Of a stretch of 64,000 nt of DNA, positions 21,501 through 32,820 are shown in pieces (the first letter of the stretch is position 1; each line of letters begins with the position of its first letter). A program made the translations under genes and the position numbers. The DNA comes from Hyparrhenia diplandra (Eukaryota; Streptophyta; Magnoliopsida; Poales; Poaceae). The DNA is taken from positions 1,054,001 through 1,118,000 of the forward strand of contig JADLZK010007174.1 of NCBI GenBank assembly GCA_015847255.1, given 5' to 3'. Below the pieces are notes generated by a model. That model had not been told where the DNA came from. It did not search any database and worked only from the letters and a program-made list of their open reading frames with translations.

Positions 21501-21824
21501 CTTTTTTTTTTTTTTTTTTTGAGAATTACACAAGTACAACGCATGACACTCACACACGCACGCACACTCATCCCTATGAACACACGTCACGCAAACCCTA
21601 CCCCTATGAGCACCTCCGAAGGGCTGGGCGGCCGGCAGATCTGGAGATTCTCGAAGTCACCACAGCGCCTGCGTCGTCGCCCGGGAACGTCGCTTACCAC
21701 TTAATGCACAACGCCGGTAAATCCTGGGAAAATCCCCAAGAAAGGTGCGAGCACCGGGATTTGAACCCCGGTGGATAGGGCCCCCCATTTGATTTGTCCT
21801 ACCATTGGACTACAAGCCAATTCA
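21501..21824 (-). mobile_element. tRNA-derived SINE, full length with target duplication
   Basis: A perfect 13-bp duplication CTTTTATTCACCA flanks the element at 21488-21500 and 21825-21837. On the minus strand the head is tRNA-like, with TAGTCCAATGGTAGGA as A box and GGGTTCAAATCCC as B box. The body contains GTGCTCATAGGGGTAGGG and ends in about 20 A (T on the plus strand, 21502-21520). This layout and these phrases are common in grass SINEs. It lies 60 bp from the tRNA-Pro-like gene. Confidence 0.8.
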
Positions 21825-21837
21825 CTTTTATTCACCA

Positions 21838-22430
21838 AATAAATAAATATATACGGCAGGAAGGCTCAAGGTGATGCAGTGGCCCGTGGACGTTTGGGCC
21901 TCGGCGGCGTGAAGATCCAATCCGAGGGCATTGCAGACTAAATTTTCAAACAACCTCAAAAAAAAAAAACTTCCTAAATTAAAATTACAGGATCTCAAAA
22001 AGTTATGAAACTTTGTAGTTGACAACTTTTGATTTGATATCATCTTATCATGCAAAAATTTTGTATGGCCTTTAAGGCTTTAGTGTGATTTAAGTCCCAA
22101 ATAAATCCATACATATAGGTGGGGTCGTCCTCTACAGCTTTGGTATTAACTATACATGCGAATATTCACAGTCGTTTGAAATACTAAATTTTGACTTTCA
22201 AAATCTATTAACTTAACTACAACATATATTTAAGATCCTAAATGACTTCAAATCAAAAAACTTTTCAATTAATTGTATGACAACTTTGGTAATTGGTATA
22301 CATACCACGTCAACATCTCGGGTTTGTTTGAAAAGTTTTAAATTTCACAATCTATGAACATAAAACAATATTTTTGGACACTAAGTAGTTTTAAATAAAA
22401 TACGAGGACAGAAGATTTCTAATTTTAGCT
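21838..22430. other. AT-rich sequence, no gene
   Basis: Repeated phrases of the type TTGACAACTTT.GATTTGATATCATC and TATGACAACTTTGG suggest an old, unclassified transposon. No ends or proteins are visible. Confidence 0.35.
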
Positions 22431-22880
22431 ACGAAGGTTGGGAATCAACCCGTTGGAATAGTTAAGGAATCAGACTAAAGCCTACAAATCTTGTCAACCA
22501 TCCAAAGAAGAAATGAGAAAGCAGGGGAACCACAAAAATGGGAGAAAGTTTTAAAAAAAAATCTAGGTATCTAGATCAGCAAAAGAGATGCACACAGTAC
22601 CCTTGGCGTCATAAACTACCAGTAGATGTTAATGTTGCAAAGGATGCAAATAAATATGCAATAGATTTTTAGGTTATTATTGCATTTCATTTCTAGTTCT
22701 CTTAGAAGTTAGAACCTAGATTAGTTGTCCAATTCAATCTGTTCTAGTTCACAAAATAATTCAGAAAAGACAAAACTTACATCTCTAGATGCAATAGAAA
22801 CGTTATACATATGGTCGTTGGATCGTGCTGACCGGGCACAGCATGGTTAGTCACATCATAATGTGTCAAACTGCAGTCAA
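22430..22880 (+). repeat. Block shared with 28060-28360 and, inverted, with 31460-32940
   Basis: The block contains GTTAAGGAATC.GACTAAAGCC, CCTTGGCGTCATAAACTA and GCATTTCATTTCTAGTTCTC. The same phrases occur in the same orientation at 28060-28360. The reverse complement of the last part lies downstream of F-box gene B, at about 31640-31728 and resuming after 32820. This is the outer end of the inverted duplication carrying genes A and B. Confidence 0.7.
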
Positions 22881-25800
22881 TCAGGCACGAAAGATCTGAT
22901 GGTAGCAAATAGTCTGGTTCATGCTCCACCTTCGCCAAAACATTGAAGCAGAACAAGCTAACAGGAAGCCATATGCATGCTTGACCAAGGTTACTACGAA
23001 TACTAAGAAAGTGAGAGAGTTTGGTTCTAGTAGTAAGATAAGATGGCCATGAGCCATGATATCACCTAAGAAATCCGATCCATAACAGGGAAATAAATAG
23101 ACTTGACTAGTAGCAAAGTGTAGACCACACTTCAATCGGAGTCCAGGCTGAAACTTTGATACATAGTGATTAAGGCGACACAGCTCCAACTGCAAATCTG
23201 GAGAAGCCCTCGGCCAGATCTCGATCTCCCTCCGGATTGCTTCTAGCTTGGCTGCATCCTCAGGCTTCACTTGCCAGCGATAGTACATGATGCTTATCTT
23301 TTTGAGGACCCTCGCGTTCATCACCAGGAACTGACAGAAACCCCTGCAAGGGTGTCCTTCAAGGATCCGAGTCAATGAAGAACGTCACACTAGACAAGTG
23401 ATTCAGCACACCGTCTGCATCGATCTGCTCCTTCCAGTACTCCACAGGTAAGGGCACATGACATGTTATAGAAGAACAGGAGTCCTGGCAACACACAAGA
23501 GAAACATTTTAGAGGCAGAACAGTATTTATTGAGCGAAATAGTTAAACATCAGTTGTTTGTGGCTTACAACGATTATAAGATCCTTGAGGTTGGGAGAGC
23601 TGTTCAGCAAGCATGAAACTAAGGTGGCAAACACTTCATGATTGTGATCCAGAGCAAGGTTAAGCTTTTCCAATCCAAATAAACACCTTCTATTGGGCAA
23701 TACCTTCGGCATCGAGACCTTGCGCCTGCTCAAGACCTAATCAAAACAAGGATAGGTTAAAGTTTCTGCTATTTTCATAAAATATTTCGAGGTTCCATGA
23801 AAATCATCTGAAACGAAGTTTGAAGTAATTATCTGAATAAAGTTTTCAATGGGTAATATTTGCTTTAATGCACACCCCTAAATTCAAAATAGTAAATTGA
23901 TGGCAATTCTGTATTATCCTTAAATCAAAAGATGTGTGATTGTGATCCCAGAGTCAATTAAAAAGACTTTTCATTGTGATGGAGCACCGGAGTACAGGAC
24001 TCATACCTGGTGGCATCATAACCCTTATGTAATCAACTCACTTCTACACCATTGTACAAGTTCTAAGTGTATGCAAATGCAAGGCTATATAACTGATGTA
24101 AATCATTCAGAAGTTTATTCCATATTTGGTATGTTATAGCTATATAAACTATCATTTCTGAGTGAGATGACACTGGAGCGACCGGAAAGGATGTCTAGTT
24201 GTCAAACTAGCACACATTAGAAGGAAGTATGGCGTAGCCATTTCTAGAAACTGAAAATATATGATAAGTGCTGAAGACCGAAATTTTTTATAACTGAAAA
24301 TTATGGAACGAGAGACACCACAGCATCTAGGCAAAGACTGTAACAACGCTAAAGTGGCTTCATCCCACATATTCGAATGTAGATCAGAGAGGATCAATTT
24401 TATGTACTGGCGGTGATGCCGAGCTACATTTGATCAGCCTCGTAAGGAGTTTGATGGGATCATTATTTATTTCTGGTGGAATATTTGGAAGAACGCAATA
24501 GGGGAACTTTTCAACAAAAGGCCAGAAGACCGGAGGAAGTGACTAGCTTATACAAAGATGACATATCAAAATATATCTTGGCAATGCAGCCTGCCTCAGG
24601 GCTCAGCCCAAGTGCTGGCGGGCCGCGGAGTAGTTCCTTCGCTAAGTTGTTCCTATCGGACTGTTCTCGGTTCAGCCGTTTTTGCTTTCAGTTGGGTTCT
24701 GTTAGTGGTTTCCTTTCCAGAGTCGTTTTTTATTCTTTCGTTGAGTTGTGTTTGTATCTATTTTGTTTCTTTTAAGCTGTCTAATAAATTTGCGTCAAAG
24801 CTTTTTGCCGCCCTTTAGAAAAATGATAAGTGCTAAAGTATGGCGAAAATATCTATTTGCTGATCCAATCATGGCAGCTGTAGTTGCAATTTGGAATAAC
24901 CACGCCTAACGCAGCTGTAGTTGCAATTTGGAATAACCACGCCTAACGAATGATGCAAGGAGCAGAAAGTATTTATACATGCATTCAGCAAACCAACACA
25001 ACTGACCTCGGGGATTTCAGGGGACAAGTGGAGCTTCTTGACACATCCAATCCCACTGAGAAACGTCACCATGTTCCCAATCTCATCCGTCCGCTTGTGC
25101 TCCCTCTTGGCCATCTTCTCGAAATCAAGCATCTCATCCATCTCAGAAAACGAGTACTCGACGTCGGAGTCCATGGTGTCGTCAGGGCTCCACGATTCCT
25201 CCGGGTCGCTGTACGAGAAGGCCAGACTCACAGCGTCCAGCCGCGGCGCTTTGTTCACCGAGACGCGTAGCGGGCGGTACGAGTCGATGTCCAACTTCTC
25301 GAGGCGTGGTGCGCTGACGACGATGCTCCGCGCCTTGTGGACGTCAGAGATCTCAAGACGCTCCAGGCTGCTGCACCGCGAGATGAAGCGGCGGAGTTCG
25401 TCGTCCGTGGCTGTGACGCTGCGGAGCCGGAGCAGCCGCAGGGCGCGCAGGCCAGTGATCCTCCCAGGCACCCGGAGCCGCCAGTAGTAGAGGTCGAGGG
25501 AGGTGAGCGTGGCGCACCGATAGATGGGTGCGGGCAGATCGTAGCACTCGCCATACTTGGTGTTGTCGATGCGGAGCTCCCGGAGGCCGCCGCTGTCGCA
25601 GAGGTCGGCGAAGACGCCGTCGAAATAGTCGCTGTACAGGCCCATGTACTTGAATTCGATGTCGAAGGCGGCGACCGGCGCGGCGCGGCCGTCGAGCACG
25701 CAGCTGAGCGCGTCCATCCAGCGCCAGGGGTCCTCGCAGTAGTCCTCGTCGCCATCGTCGGGGAAGCCGCGGCGGTTGAAGGTGGCGGCGCGGATGTGTA

Positions 25801-26014
25801 GGCGCGGGAGCGTGGCGAAGACGCGCGGCCAGCGGCGGGACAGCACGGTCGTGGCGGTGGCGTCGCGGAGCGGGACGCGGGCGAGGATCAGATGGAGGAT
25901 CCCGTCCTCCAGCTCGCTGAGCCTGTCCTCCTCGTCGGCGGCCTGCAGGGGGGGAGGAGCGGCGGGCGGCACCCTCTCCGTCGCAGGCAGTGCGCACTCC
26001 AGCGGCGGCTCCAT
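22881..26014 (-). CDS. F-box / LRR / FBD protein, gene A (frameshift in exon 3)
   Basis: Proposed exons are 26014-25007, 23736-23569 and from 23484 leftwards. Donors and acceptors (GAG/GTCAGT, TTAG/GTCTT, GTT/GTAAGC, CCAG/GACTCC) match gene B and all junctions are phase 0. The F-box lies at residues ~28-72 (EEDRLSELEDGILHLILARV..VLSRRWPRVF). LRR-type segments follow, then a C-terminal FBD-like segment (FCQFLVMNARVLKKISIMYY). Such proteins are substrate adaptors of SCF ubiquitin ligases. Exon 3 has one extra base at about 23367-23368 relative to gene B. This causes a stop eight codons later, and the FBD continues in the next frame. An in-frame upstream ATG at 26203 exists, but I prefer 26014 because the paralogue starts there. 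A LINE tail sits in intron 1. TGGGCC/GGCCCG promoter motifs lie at 26205-26275. Confidence 0.75.
24360..24822 (+). mobile_element. LINE (L1-type) 3' tail in intron 1 of F-box gene A
   Basis: The plus strand reads WWNIWKERNRGTFQQ, the segment that follows the zf-RVT region in plant L1-type LINEs. The 3' end GTCAAAGCTTTTTGCCGCCC, then TTTAGAAAAA, is a standard L1-type tail. The equivalent interval of gene B lacks it, so the insertion followed the duplication or was lost from B. A short GCTAAAGT repeat on both sides may be the target duplication. Confidence 0.6.
24874..24947. repeat. Perfect 37-bp tandem duplication in intron 1 of gene A
   Basis: A 37-bp unit beginning GCAGCTGTAGTTGCAATTTG occurs twice head to tail, at 24874-24910 and 24911-24947. 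It lies just inside intron 1, about 60 bases downstream of the exon 1 donor of F-box gene A in the transcript direction. Confidence 0.85.
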
Positions 26015-26204
26015 TGGAAATGGGAGGGAGGAGGAGCGGCGGGCGGCACCCTCTTCGTCGCAGGCAGTGCGCACTTCGGCGGCGGCTCCATAGGAATTGG
26101 GAGGGGAGGGAGGGGAGGAGAGGGACGGGAAATGCACGAGGGGTTTCGTGGTGCGAAGAAGGGGGAAATGGCGGCGTGGAAGACATGGGCCATGGGTGGT
26201 CACG

Positions 26205-28060
26205 GGCCTGGCGCAGTTACATATTGGGCCGAAGCGGTTACCTAGCTTAGCTTATGGGCCTTAGGCCCGGACGTCAAATCTGGTTAATCCCAGGTCTAAG
26301 TCTAACCATGAAGAAAAAGAAAATGATTGGATCCCTTGATTTCTCGAAAATTACCATTCAATATGTGAAATTGTATAAGTTGATTGATCTATTTCATTGA
26401 GATGGAGGACATCTAGATGTTTTTTCGATGTCACAGATGCCTGTTTTAGGATTCTGATGATGATGAGACAATAGCTTACGCCCCATTCGCTCCAACTTAT
26501 CACCCCTGCATACCGGCCATGGTAGATTATTTTTTTCTCTCACAACGAAAGAACATTAAATGGTTTATCGGTTGCAGAAAACCATCAGCCGTTCAATGGT
26601 TCTCCATAACGACGGCAGTTTTTTTTTTTCCTTCTGTTTCATATGACGTATCAATATGTTGCAAAAACTACGCTCAATACTTGTAGTCACAACTTCTTGT
26701 CATGTCTGACAGCACGGCGTGAGGGAACGGCCATGGGCCCAGGGCCAGGCTCAGGATCTAGGGTCTGGGTTTTCAAAATTTTCAAAGGGCAAAAAAAAAA
26801 AAATCTTTGGCAACCTAAAGTATAGAATTATATAGCACACAGTGGGAAGTAGGCTATTTAAGCCTAGGAGGCATTATGAAATTGGGAAACCTATTTTGTG
26901 ATGTTATTTTCTATTTATGTATATAAATTATTTTGCCACTGAATATCCATGCATCAATACTGGGCTCGCCCCTGCATGGGCCTATGAGCTGGTGCAAGTG
27001 AGTGACATATGCTAGTCTACTAAGCCTGTGTGTGCGCGTTGTCATCTGATAAAGCCCTCCCATGTTTGGAGCAATGTAAGGACACTAAGTAGCCTGTTCT
27101 TGGATTTATAGTGTCGCTGCAATACATGGGCCAAGTTTGCTATTTTTCAGCACGATCTATCAAGTTAGTCGTTGCCAGACGGAGTGGCGACCAATGATGG
27201 GACTTTGTGTGTACCTTGATGGATCCATGGTACTGAGGACTTGCCCAATGTCATCATCACACCTACAGATGCAAGCGGCTAGCCCGGGAACCCACATGTA
27301 GGCTTAATTATGTAGGTTGCCGCAATAACCTATGAAAATTTAGCCTGTGGGTTCACGGACTAGCCCACTTGAGTCCCTTTCACACTGATATACGAGTAGT
27401 AGATGATCCATTACATGAGAAACTTCGACTTGCCTAGCTGCAAAGCAAGGTAGATACACACGATGGGTATGCCTTTTGTCGTCGATGCTAGTTGTAGATT
27501 TACCGAGTAAGTGGGGAGCACTAGTGTCCACCTTGGTCGGACAGCAGCACTCGTCCGACCACGACAAATGGGCCTCGCCCACGTCGGTCCACCCCGGCTT
27601 CTTCTTCCTCGCACTCGCGACCACGAGAACACGACACGGCTGTGGGGGCCCTCCTGCCCTTCCCCGGCGACCTCACCGCCACCGTCTTCTCCAGTTCCCG
27701 TGAGCCCGCCCTTTGCTTCTTCGCCAGCGTTCGCCCCTGCCGCCTACCCATATCCAACCGGTTGTCTAGTCCTAGCCTGCTCGGTGGTGCCAACGCCGCT
27801 TCGCTCACCGCCAATCATCCCGCCACCATTGTCGTGTCGACGACCGCCGTAAAGCCGGCCGGCCGGATTCTATAGTCGGGGAAGGAGCAAGAACCCTAAC
27901 CTCAGGCGTCGGGAACCCTTACCTCTATCGAGGATTGAGGGCATCCTAGAGGGGGCTGATGCCTATTGTAGATGTACCGAGGAAGTGGCTCGAGTTTAGG
28001 GATTCAGGGCAACATACGGTCCATTTGTCCTTTTTTCGTCGTGATGGAGACCAACATAGC
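26205..28060. other. Spacer between the divergent F-box copies
   Basis: AT-rich sequence with poly-T tracts. It also contains a GC-rich patch (27500-27900) with short open frames on both strands but no recognisable domain. The phrase TGTAGAT.TACCGAG.AAGTGG occurs at both 27494 and 27976, bracketing that patch, but it is imperfect and not a convincing target duplication. The outer ends carry the TGGGCC-rich promoter of gene A and the repeat block upstream of gene B. Confidence 0.4.
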
Positions 28061-28360
28061 CTTTTAGCTACGAGGGTTGGGAATAATTAAACCGTTAGCA
28101 TAGTTAAGGAATCGGACTAAAGCCTAAAAAATATTGTCAACCATCCAAGAAGAAATGAGCATGCGGGGAACCATGAAAACCGGAGAAAGTTCAAAGTTCT
28201 AGGTTTCTAAATTAGCAAGAAGAAGATGCACACGGTACCCTTGGCGTCATAAACTATGAACAGATGTCAATGTTGCCAAGGATGAAAATTGGTTGCAACA
28301 GATGTTTGGTTATTATTGCATTTCATTTCTAGTTCTCTTAGAAGTTAGAACCTACAATCC
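28060..28360 (+). repeat. Third copy of the 3'-flank block, upstream of gene B
   Basis: This matches 22430-22740 in the same orientation (AGTTAAGGAATCGGACTAAA, CCTTGGCGTCATAAACTATG, GAAGTTAGAACCTA). In the other two places the block lies downstream of an F-box gene. Here it lies upstream of gene B, so it marks an additional rearrangement. Confidence 0.7.
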
Positions 28361-28613
28361 TGATTGATCCATGAATGAAATATCCCTCCCATTCACAAAA
28401 AAAAAAGAGCAGCCACATGAAGAACTGGACCGTTATGAAGAACGGCTGTCCCAAGCAAAGGAAAACTCGCTGCCTCAGGCCCATAAGGTATCCGCTTCAT
28501 TGGCCCAATATGTAACTGCTCCGGGCCCGTGACCACCCATGGCCCACGTCCTACACGCCGCCACTTCCCCTTCTTTCGCACGACGAACCGATCGATCGCG
28601 CATTTCCCGTCCC

Positions 28614-31213
28614 ATGGAGCTGCCGCCGGAGTGCGCGCTGCCTGCGACGAAGAGGGAGCGGCCGACCGCTCCACCTTCCCTGCAGGCCGCCGGCGAGGAG
28701 GACCGGCTCAGCGCGCTGGACGACGGCACACTTCACAAGATCCTCGCCCGCGTCCCACTCCGCGACGCCGCCGCCACGACCGTGCTGTCCGCCGCTGGCC
28801 CCGCGTCTTCGCCACGCTCCCGCGCCTGCTCATCCGCGCCGCCACCTTCAACCGCCGCGGCTTCCCCGACGGGGGCGACGAGGACTACTGCGAGTGCCCC
28901 AGGCGCTGGATGGACGCGCTTGACCGCGTGCTCGACGGCCGCGCCGCGCCGGTCGCCGCCTTCGACATCGACTTCAAGTACATGGGCCTGTACGATGACT
29001 ATTTCGCCGGCGTCTTCGCCGATCTCTGCGGCAGCGGCGGACTCCTCGACCTCAAGCTCGTCAACTCCAAGTACCGCGAGTGCTACGATCTGCCCGCACC
29101 CATCTACAGGTGCGCCACACTCACCTCCCTCGACATCACCAACTGGCGGCTCCGGGTGCCCGGCAGGATCACCGGCCTTCGCGCCCTGCGGCTGCTCCGG
29201 CTCAGCAGCGTCACAGCCACGGACGACGAACTCCGCCGCTTCATCACGCGGTGCAGCAGCCTGGAGCGTCTTGAGATCTTCAACGTCCACAAGGCGCGGA
29301 ACATCGTCATCAGCGCGCCACGCCTCGAGAAGCTGTTCATCTACTCGTACCGCCCGCTACGCGTCTCGGTGAACAAGGCGCCGCGGCTGGACGCTGTGAC
29401 GCTGACCTTCTCGTACAGCTACCCGGAGTTCTCGTGGCGCCCCCAAGACAGCATGGACTCCGACGTCGATTACTCGTTTTCTGAGATCGAAGAGATGCAT
29501 GATTACGAGAAGATGGCCAAGAGGGAGCACAAGCGCACGGATGAGATTGGGAACATGGTGACGTTTCTCAGTGGGATTGGACGTGTCAAGAAGCTCCGCT
29601 TGTCTCCTGATGAAATCCCCGAGGTCAGTTGTGTTCCTTTGCTGAAAGCACGTAAATACTTTCTGCTCCTTGCGTCATTCGGCGTGATTATTGTAAATTG
29701 CAAGCGGAAGTTCCCATGTCATTTTTTATTACTGCAATGTACAAAAACTGCAGCTGCCATGATGGGGGACGATCAGCAAATAGTAGATAGATATTTTTTA
29801 CCGCAATGTACATAAACTGCATAGATTTTTCTACTGCAATGTACATAAACCGCAGCTGCCAGTACATATAAATTGATCCTGGCTGATCTACATTCCCAAT
29901 TTGGAAAACGTGCAACGGTGCGGTCTCAAAAAATGGGGATGCCACACCAGTTGACAACTACTGTCCAAGCACACTGTAGCGTAGTTACAGTCTTTGCATA
30001 GATGTTGTGGCCTCTGGTTCCATCCTGCATAATTTCAGTTATCATAAATTTTCAGTCGTCAACACTTGTCATAAATTTTCAGTTTCTAGGAATGTCAGCA
30101 ATCAGCATGAAAGCATGCATGTCATACTTCAATCTAATGTGTGCTAGTTTGACTTGACAACTAGACATCCTCTCCATGTACGTAGTTCCACTGTCATCTC
30201 ACTCAGAAATGGTAGTTTATAGCTGCGGCGCACCAACACCACATATGGAATAAACTTCTGAATGATTAAATCAGTTACTTAGCTTTGCATTTGCATAGAA
30301 CCTGTACAATGGTGTAGAAGAGAGTAGATGAGATATAAGGGTTATGGTGCCACCAGATCTGAGTCCTGTACTCCATTGTCCATTACAAGGAAAAGTTTTT
30401 TTAATTGACTAGGATCACGTCAAATCACACATCTTGGATTTTTTAAGGATAATCTAGAATTGCCATCAATTCACTATTTTGCTAAGGATTCGTAATAATG
30501 TTTCTTTATTAGAGTTGTGTGTATGGAAGCATAGTTTCAGATGATTTTCATGGAACCTCGAAATACTTTATGAAAATGGCAGAAACTTTAACCTATCCTT
30601 GTTTTGATTAGGTCTTCAGCAGAGGCAAGGTCTCGATGCCGAAGGTATTGCCCAAGAGAAGGTGTTTATTTGGATTGGAAAAGCTTATCCTTGCTCTGGA
30701 TCACAATCATGAAGTGTTTGCCACCTTAGTTTCATGCTTACTAAACAGCTCTCCCAACCTCAAGGATCTCATAATCGTTGTAAGCCACAAACAATTGATG
30801 CTTAACTATTTTCGTTCAATAATACTGTTCTGCCACGAATGATTCGCTTGTGTGTTGCCACTTGCCAGGGCTCCCGCTATTCAAGAACAAGTCATGTCCA
30901 ACCTGTGGAGTACTGGAAGGAGCAGATCGATGCAGACGGTGTGCTGAATCACCTGTCTAGTGTGACGTTCTTCATCGATTCGATCCTCGAAGGACAATCT
31001 TGTGTGGGTTTCTGTCAGTTCCTGGTGATGAACGCGAGGGTCCTCAAAAAGATAAGCATCATGTACTATCGCCGGGAAGTCAAGCCTGAGGATGCAGCCA
31101 AGCTGGAAGCAATCCAGAGAGAAATCCAGGTCTTGCCGAGGGCTTCTCCAGATTTGCGGCCGGAGCTGTGTCCCCTTAAGCACTATCCAAGTTTCACCTT
31201 GCACTCTGATTGA
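28614..31213 (+). CDS. F-box / LRR / FBD protein, gene B (frameshift in the F-box)
   Basis: Proposed exons are 28614-29623, 30612-30779 (168 nt) and 30869-31213, with a TGA stop. The start at MELPPECALPATK is shared with gene A. The F-box starts at EEDRLSALDDGTLHKILARV. Gene A continues VLSRRWPRVF, but here VLS is followed by AAGP because one C is missing at about 28789-28791. The remainder, from RRWPRVF to the exon 1 end, is open in the next frame. Exon 3 holds VEYWKEQIDADGVLNHLSSV and the FBD-like NARVLKKISIMYY. Function as for gene A, an SCF ligase adaptor. Promoter motifs GGCCCA, TTGGCCCA and GGGCCCG lie at 28478-28545. It is broken where gene A is intact, and the reverse. Confidence 0.75.
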
Positions 31214-31728
31214 AGTGTGGTTTACACTTTGCTACTAGTGAAGTCTATTTATTTCCTGTTATGGATCAGATTTCTTAGGTGGTATCATGGCTCATGGCCA
31301 TCTTATCTTCTTACTACTAGAACCAAAAGTGTCACTTTCTTAGTACCATAAATCGTAGTAACCTTTATCAAGCATGCATATGGCTTCCTGTTAGCTTTCT
31401 GCTTCAATATTTGGCGAAGGTAAAACATGAACCAGATTATTCGTTACCATAAGATCTTTGGTGCCTGATTGACTGCAGTTTGACACATTATGATTTGACT
31501 AACCATGTTGTGCGCCCGGTCAGCATGATCCAACAAGTATATGTATAGCGTATCTGTTGCATCTAGAGATGTAAGTTTTGTCTTTTTTTTGAGTTATTTG
31601 GTGAGATAGAACCGATCGAATTGAACAACTAATCTAGGTTGAGATACAACCGATTGAATTTACCAAATAATCTAGGTTTATCTTCTAAGAGAACTAGAAA
31701 TGAAATGCAATAATAACCTAAAAATCCA

Positions 31729-32803
31729 TCCCTATCGGAATCTGGACCTTTGCCACGTCGAAATAGAGGTCTGAACGCACCGCAGACGCCCCTCGCTTTC
31801 GGCAACTTCGGGCGAACCGCGCCACCCAAGGCTGCCAATCGCATCCTTGCCGCCACTGCCCTCGCCGCCACCAGAGGGGTTTGCCGAAAGCCGTGCCGGC
31901 CCCTAGGACGGTGGCAGGGGGGTCTTCCTGTCCTTGTCCCGCTCCGGCCGTGGGCATCCTTTCTGGTCGGGGGAACGGATCCACCGGCCATGGCGGAGGC
32001 GGCGGTTCTAGGTGGCGGATCCGGTTCTAAGCCAGGGACTTTGCGTGGCAGGTGATGTTGGGACTGCCGCCAAGGGAGGGGGCGGTGGTGGTGCAGGCGA
32101 TTTGGGCCATCTTCCGATCTCGGCCCTCTTCTCCCCGCCACTTGCCTTTTCGTTTGTGCAGGCTAGTTTCTTCTTGTCGCCTACCTTCGTGGGACTCGGT
32201 CGAGGCGATTGTGGAAGAACTTGAGGTTGAAGCGAAAGCTTGGACAATGATGTGCGAGGGCGTCGTGACCTCCCCGGAGGTGTCCTTTACTACCTCTCTT
32301 CCCACCGCCTTTGGTCGCAGGTGAAAACTTTCCCTCTTTGGGCTAGCTGGCCTACGCTAGCTCTCTTCGTCGTTTCCTTCCCGAAGGCTCGCTAGGCGAT
32401 CCAATCTCCTTTACGGGCCTCGTGCCGCTTGTCATAGCGCTTCCTCTACGGTGTAGGTGCTCGATGGGGTTGCTTGGTTGGTGGTGGCTGCTGCGTGGTG
32501 GCTATGTTGATGTCCCAATCCGTTCGGCCGGTTTGATGGAGGCTCGTGTTGATGACCCAATCCAACCGAAGTGTTTTTTCACATTTATTTTCTTCCATCC
32601 GTTTTGTTGTTAGTTGAGTTGTAAGTGGAAGCTATTAGTGGTGTGAGTTGTTGTAGCGGTGGTAGGTGGAGTGGAACACTCCCTAAATTGTATGGTTTTG
32701 GGCCCAGTTTCCATTCAAAAACCGGGCGGATGCTTGCCTTTTTTTTTTTTTTTCTTCGTCTAGTAGAAATCGCGGCAAAACTTTTGTCGTCCTTTCTAAA
32801 AAA
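31729..32803 (+). mobile_element. LINE-like retroposon with 17-bp target duplication
   Basis: AATAACCTAAAAATCCA occurs at 31712-31728 and 32804-32820 as a perfect duplication. The insert is GC-rich at its 5' part and ends CGGCAAAACTTTTGTCGTCC then TTTCTAAAAAA, like the L1-type tail at 24822. The empty site is visible at 22650-22690, in the inverted paralogous flank, where the sequence runs on uninterrupted. The insertion therefore post-dates the duplication of the F-box region. No intact protein is encoded. Confidence 0.8.
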
Positions 32804-32820
32804 AATAACCTAAAAATCCA

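Noticed and set aside
27489..27990. Insertion bounded by a TGTAGATNTACCGAGNAAGTGG repeat
   Set aside because: The two copies differ at several positions. A target duplication this long should be near perfect if the insert is intact, and no poly(A) or terminal repeats are present.
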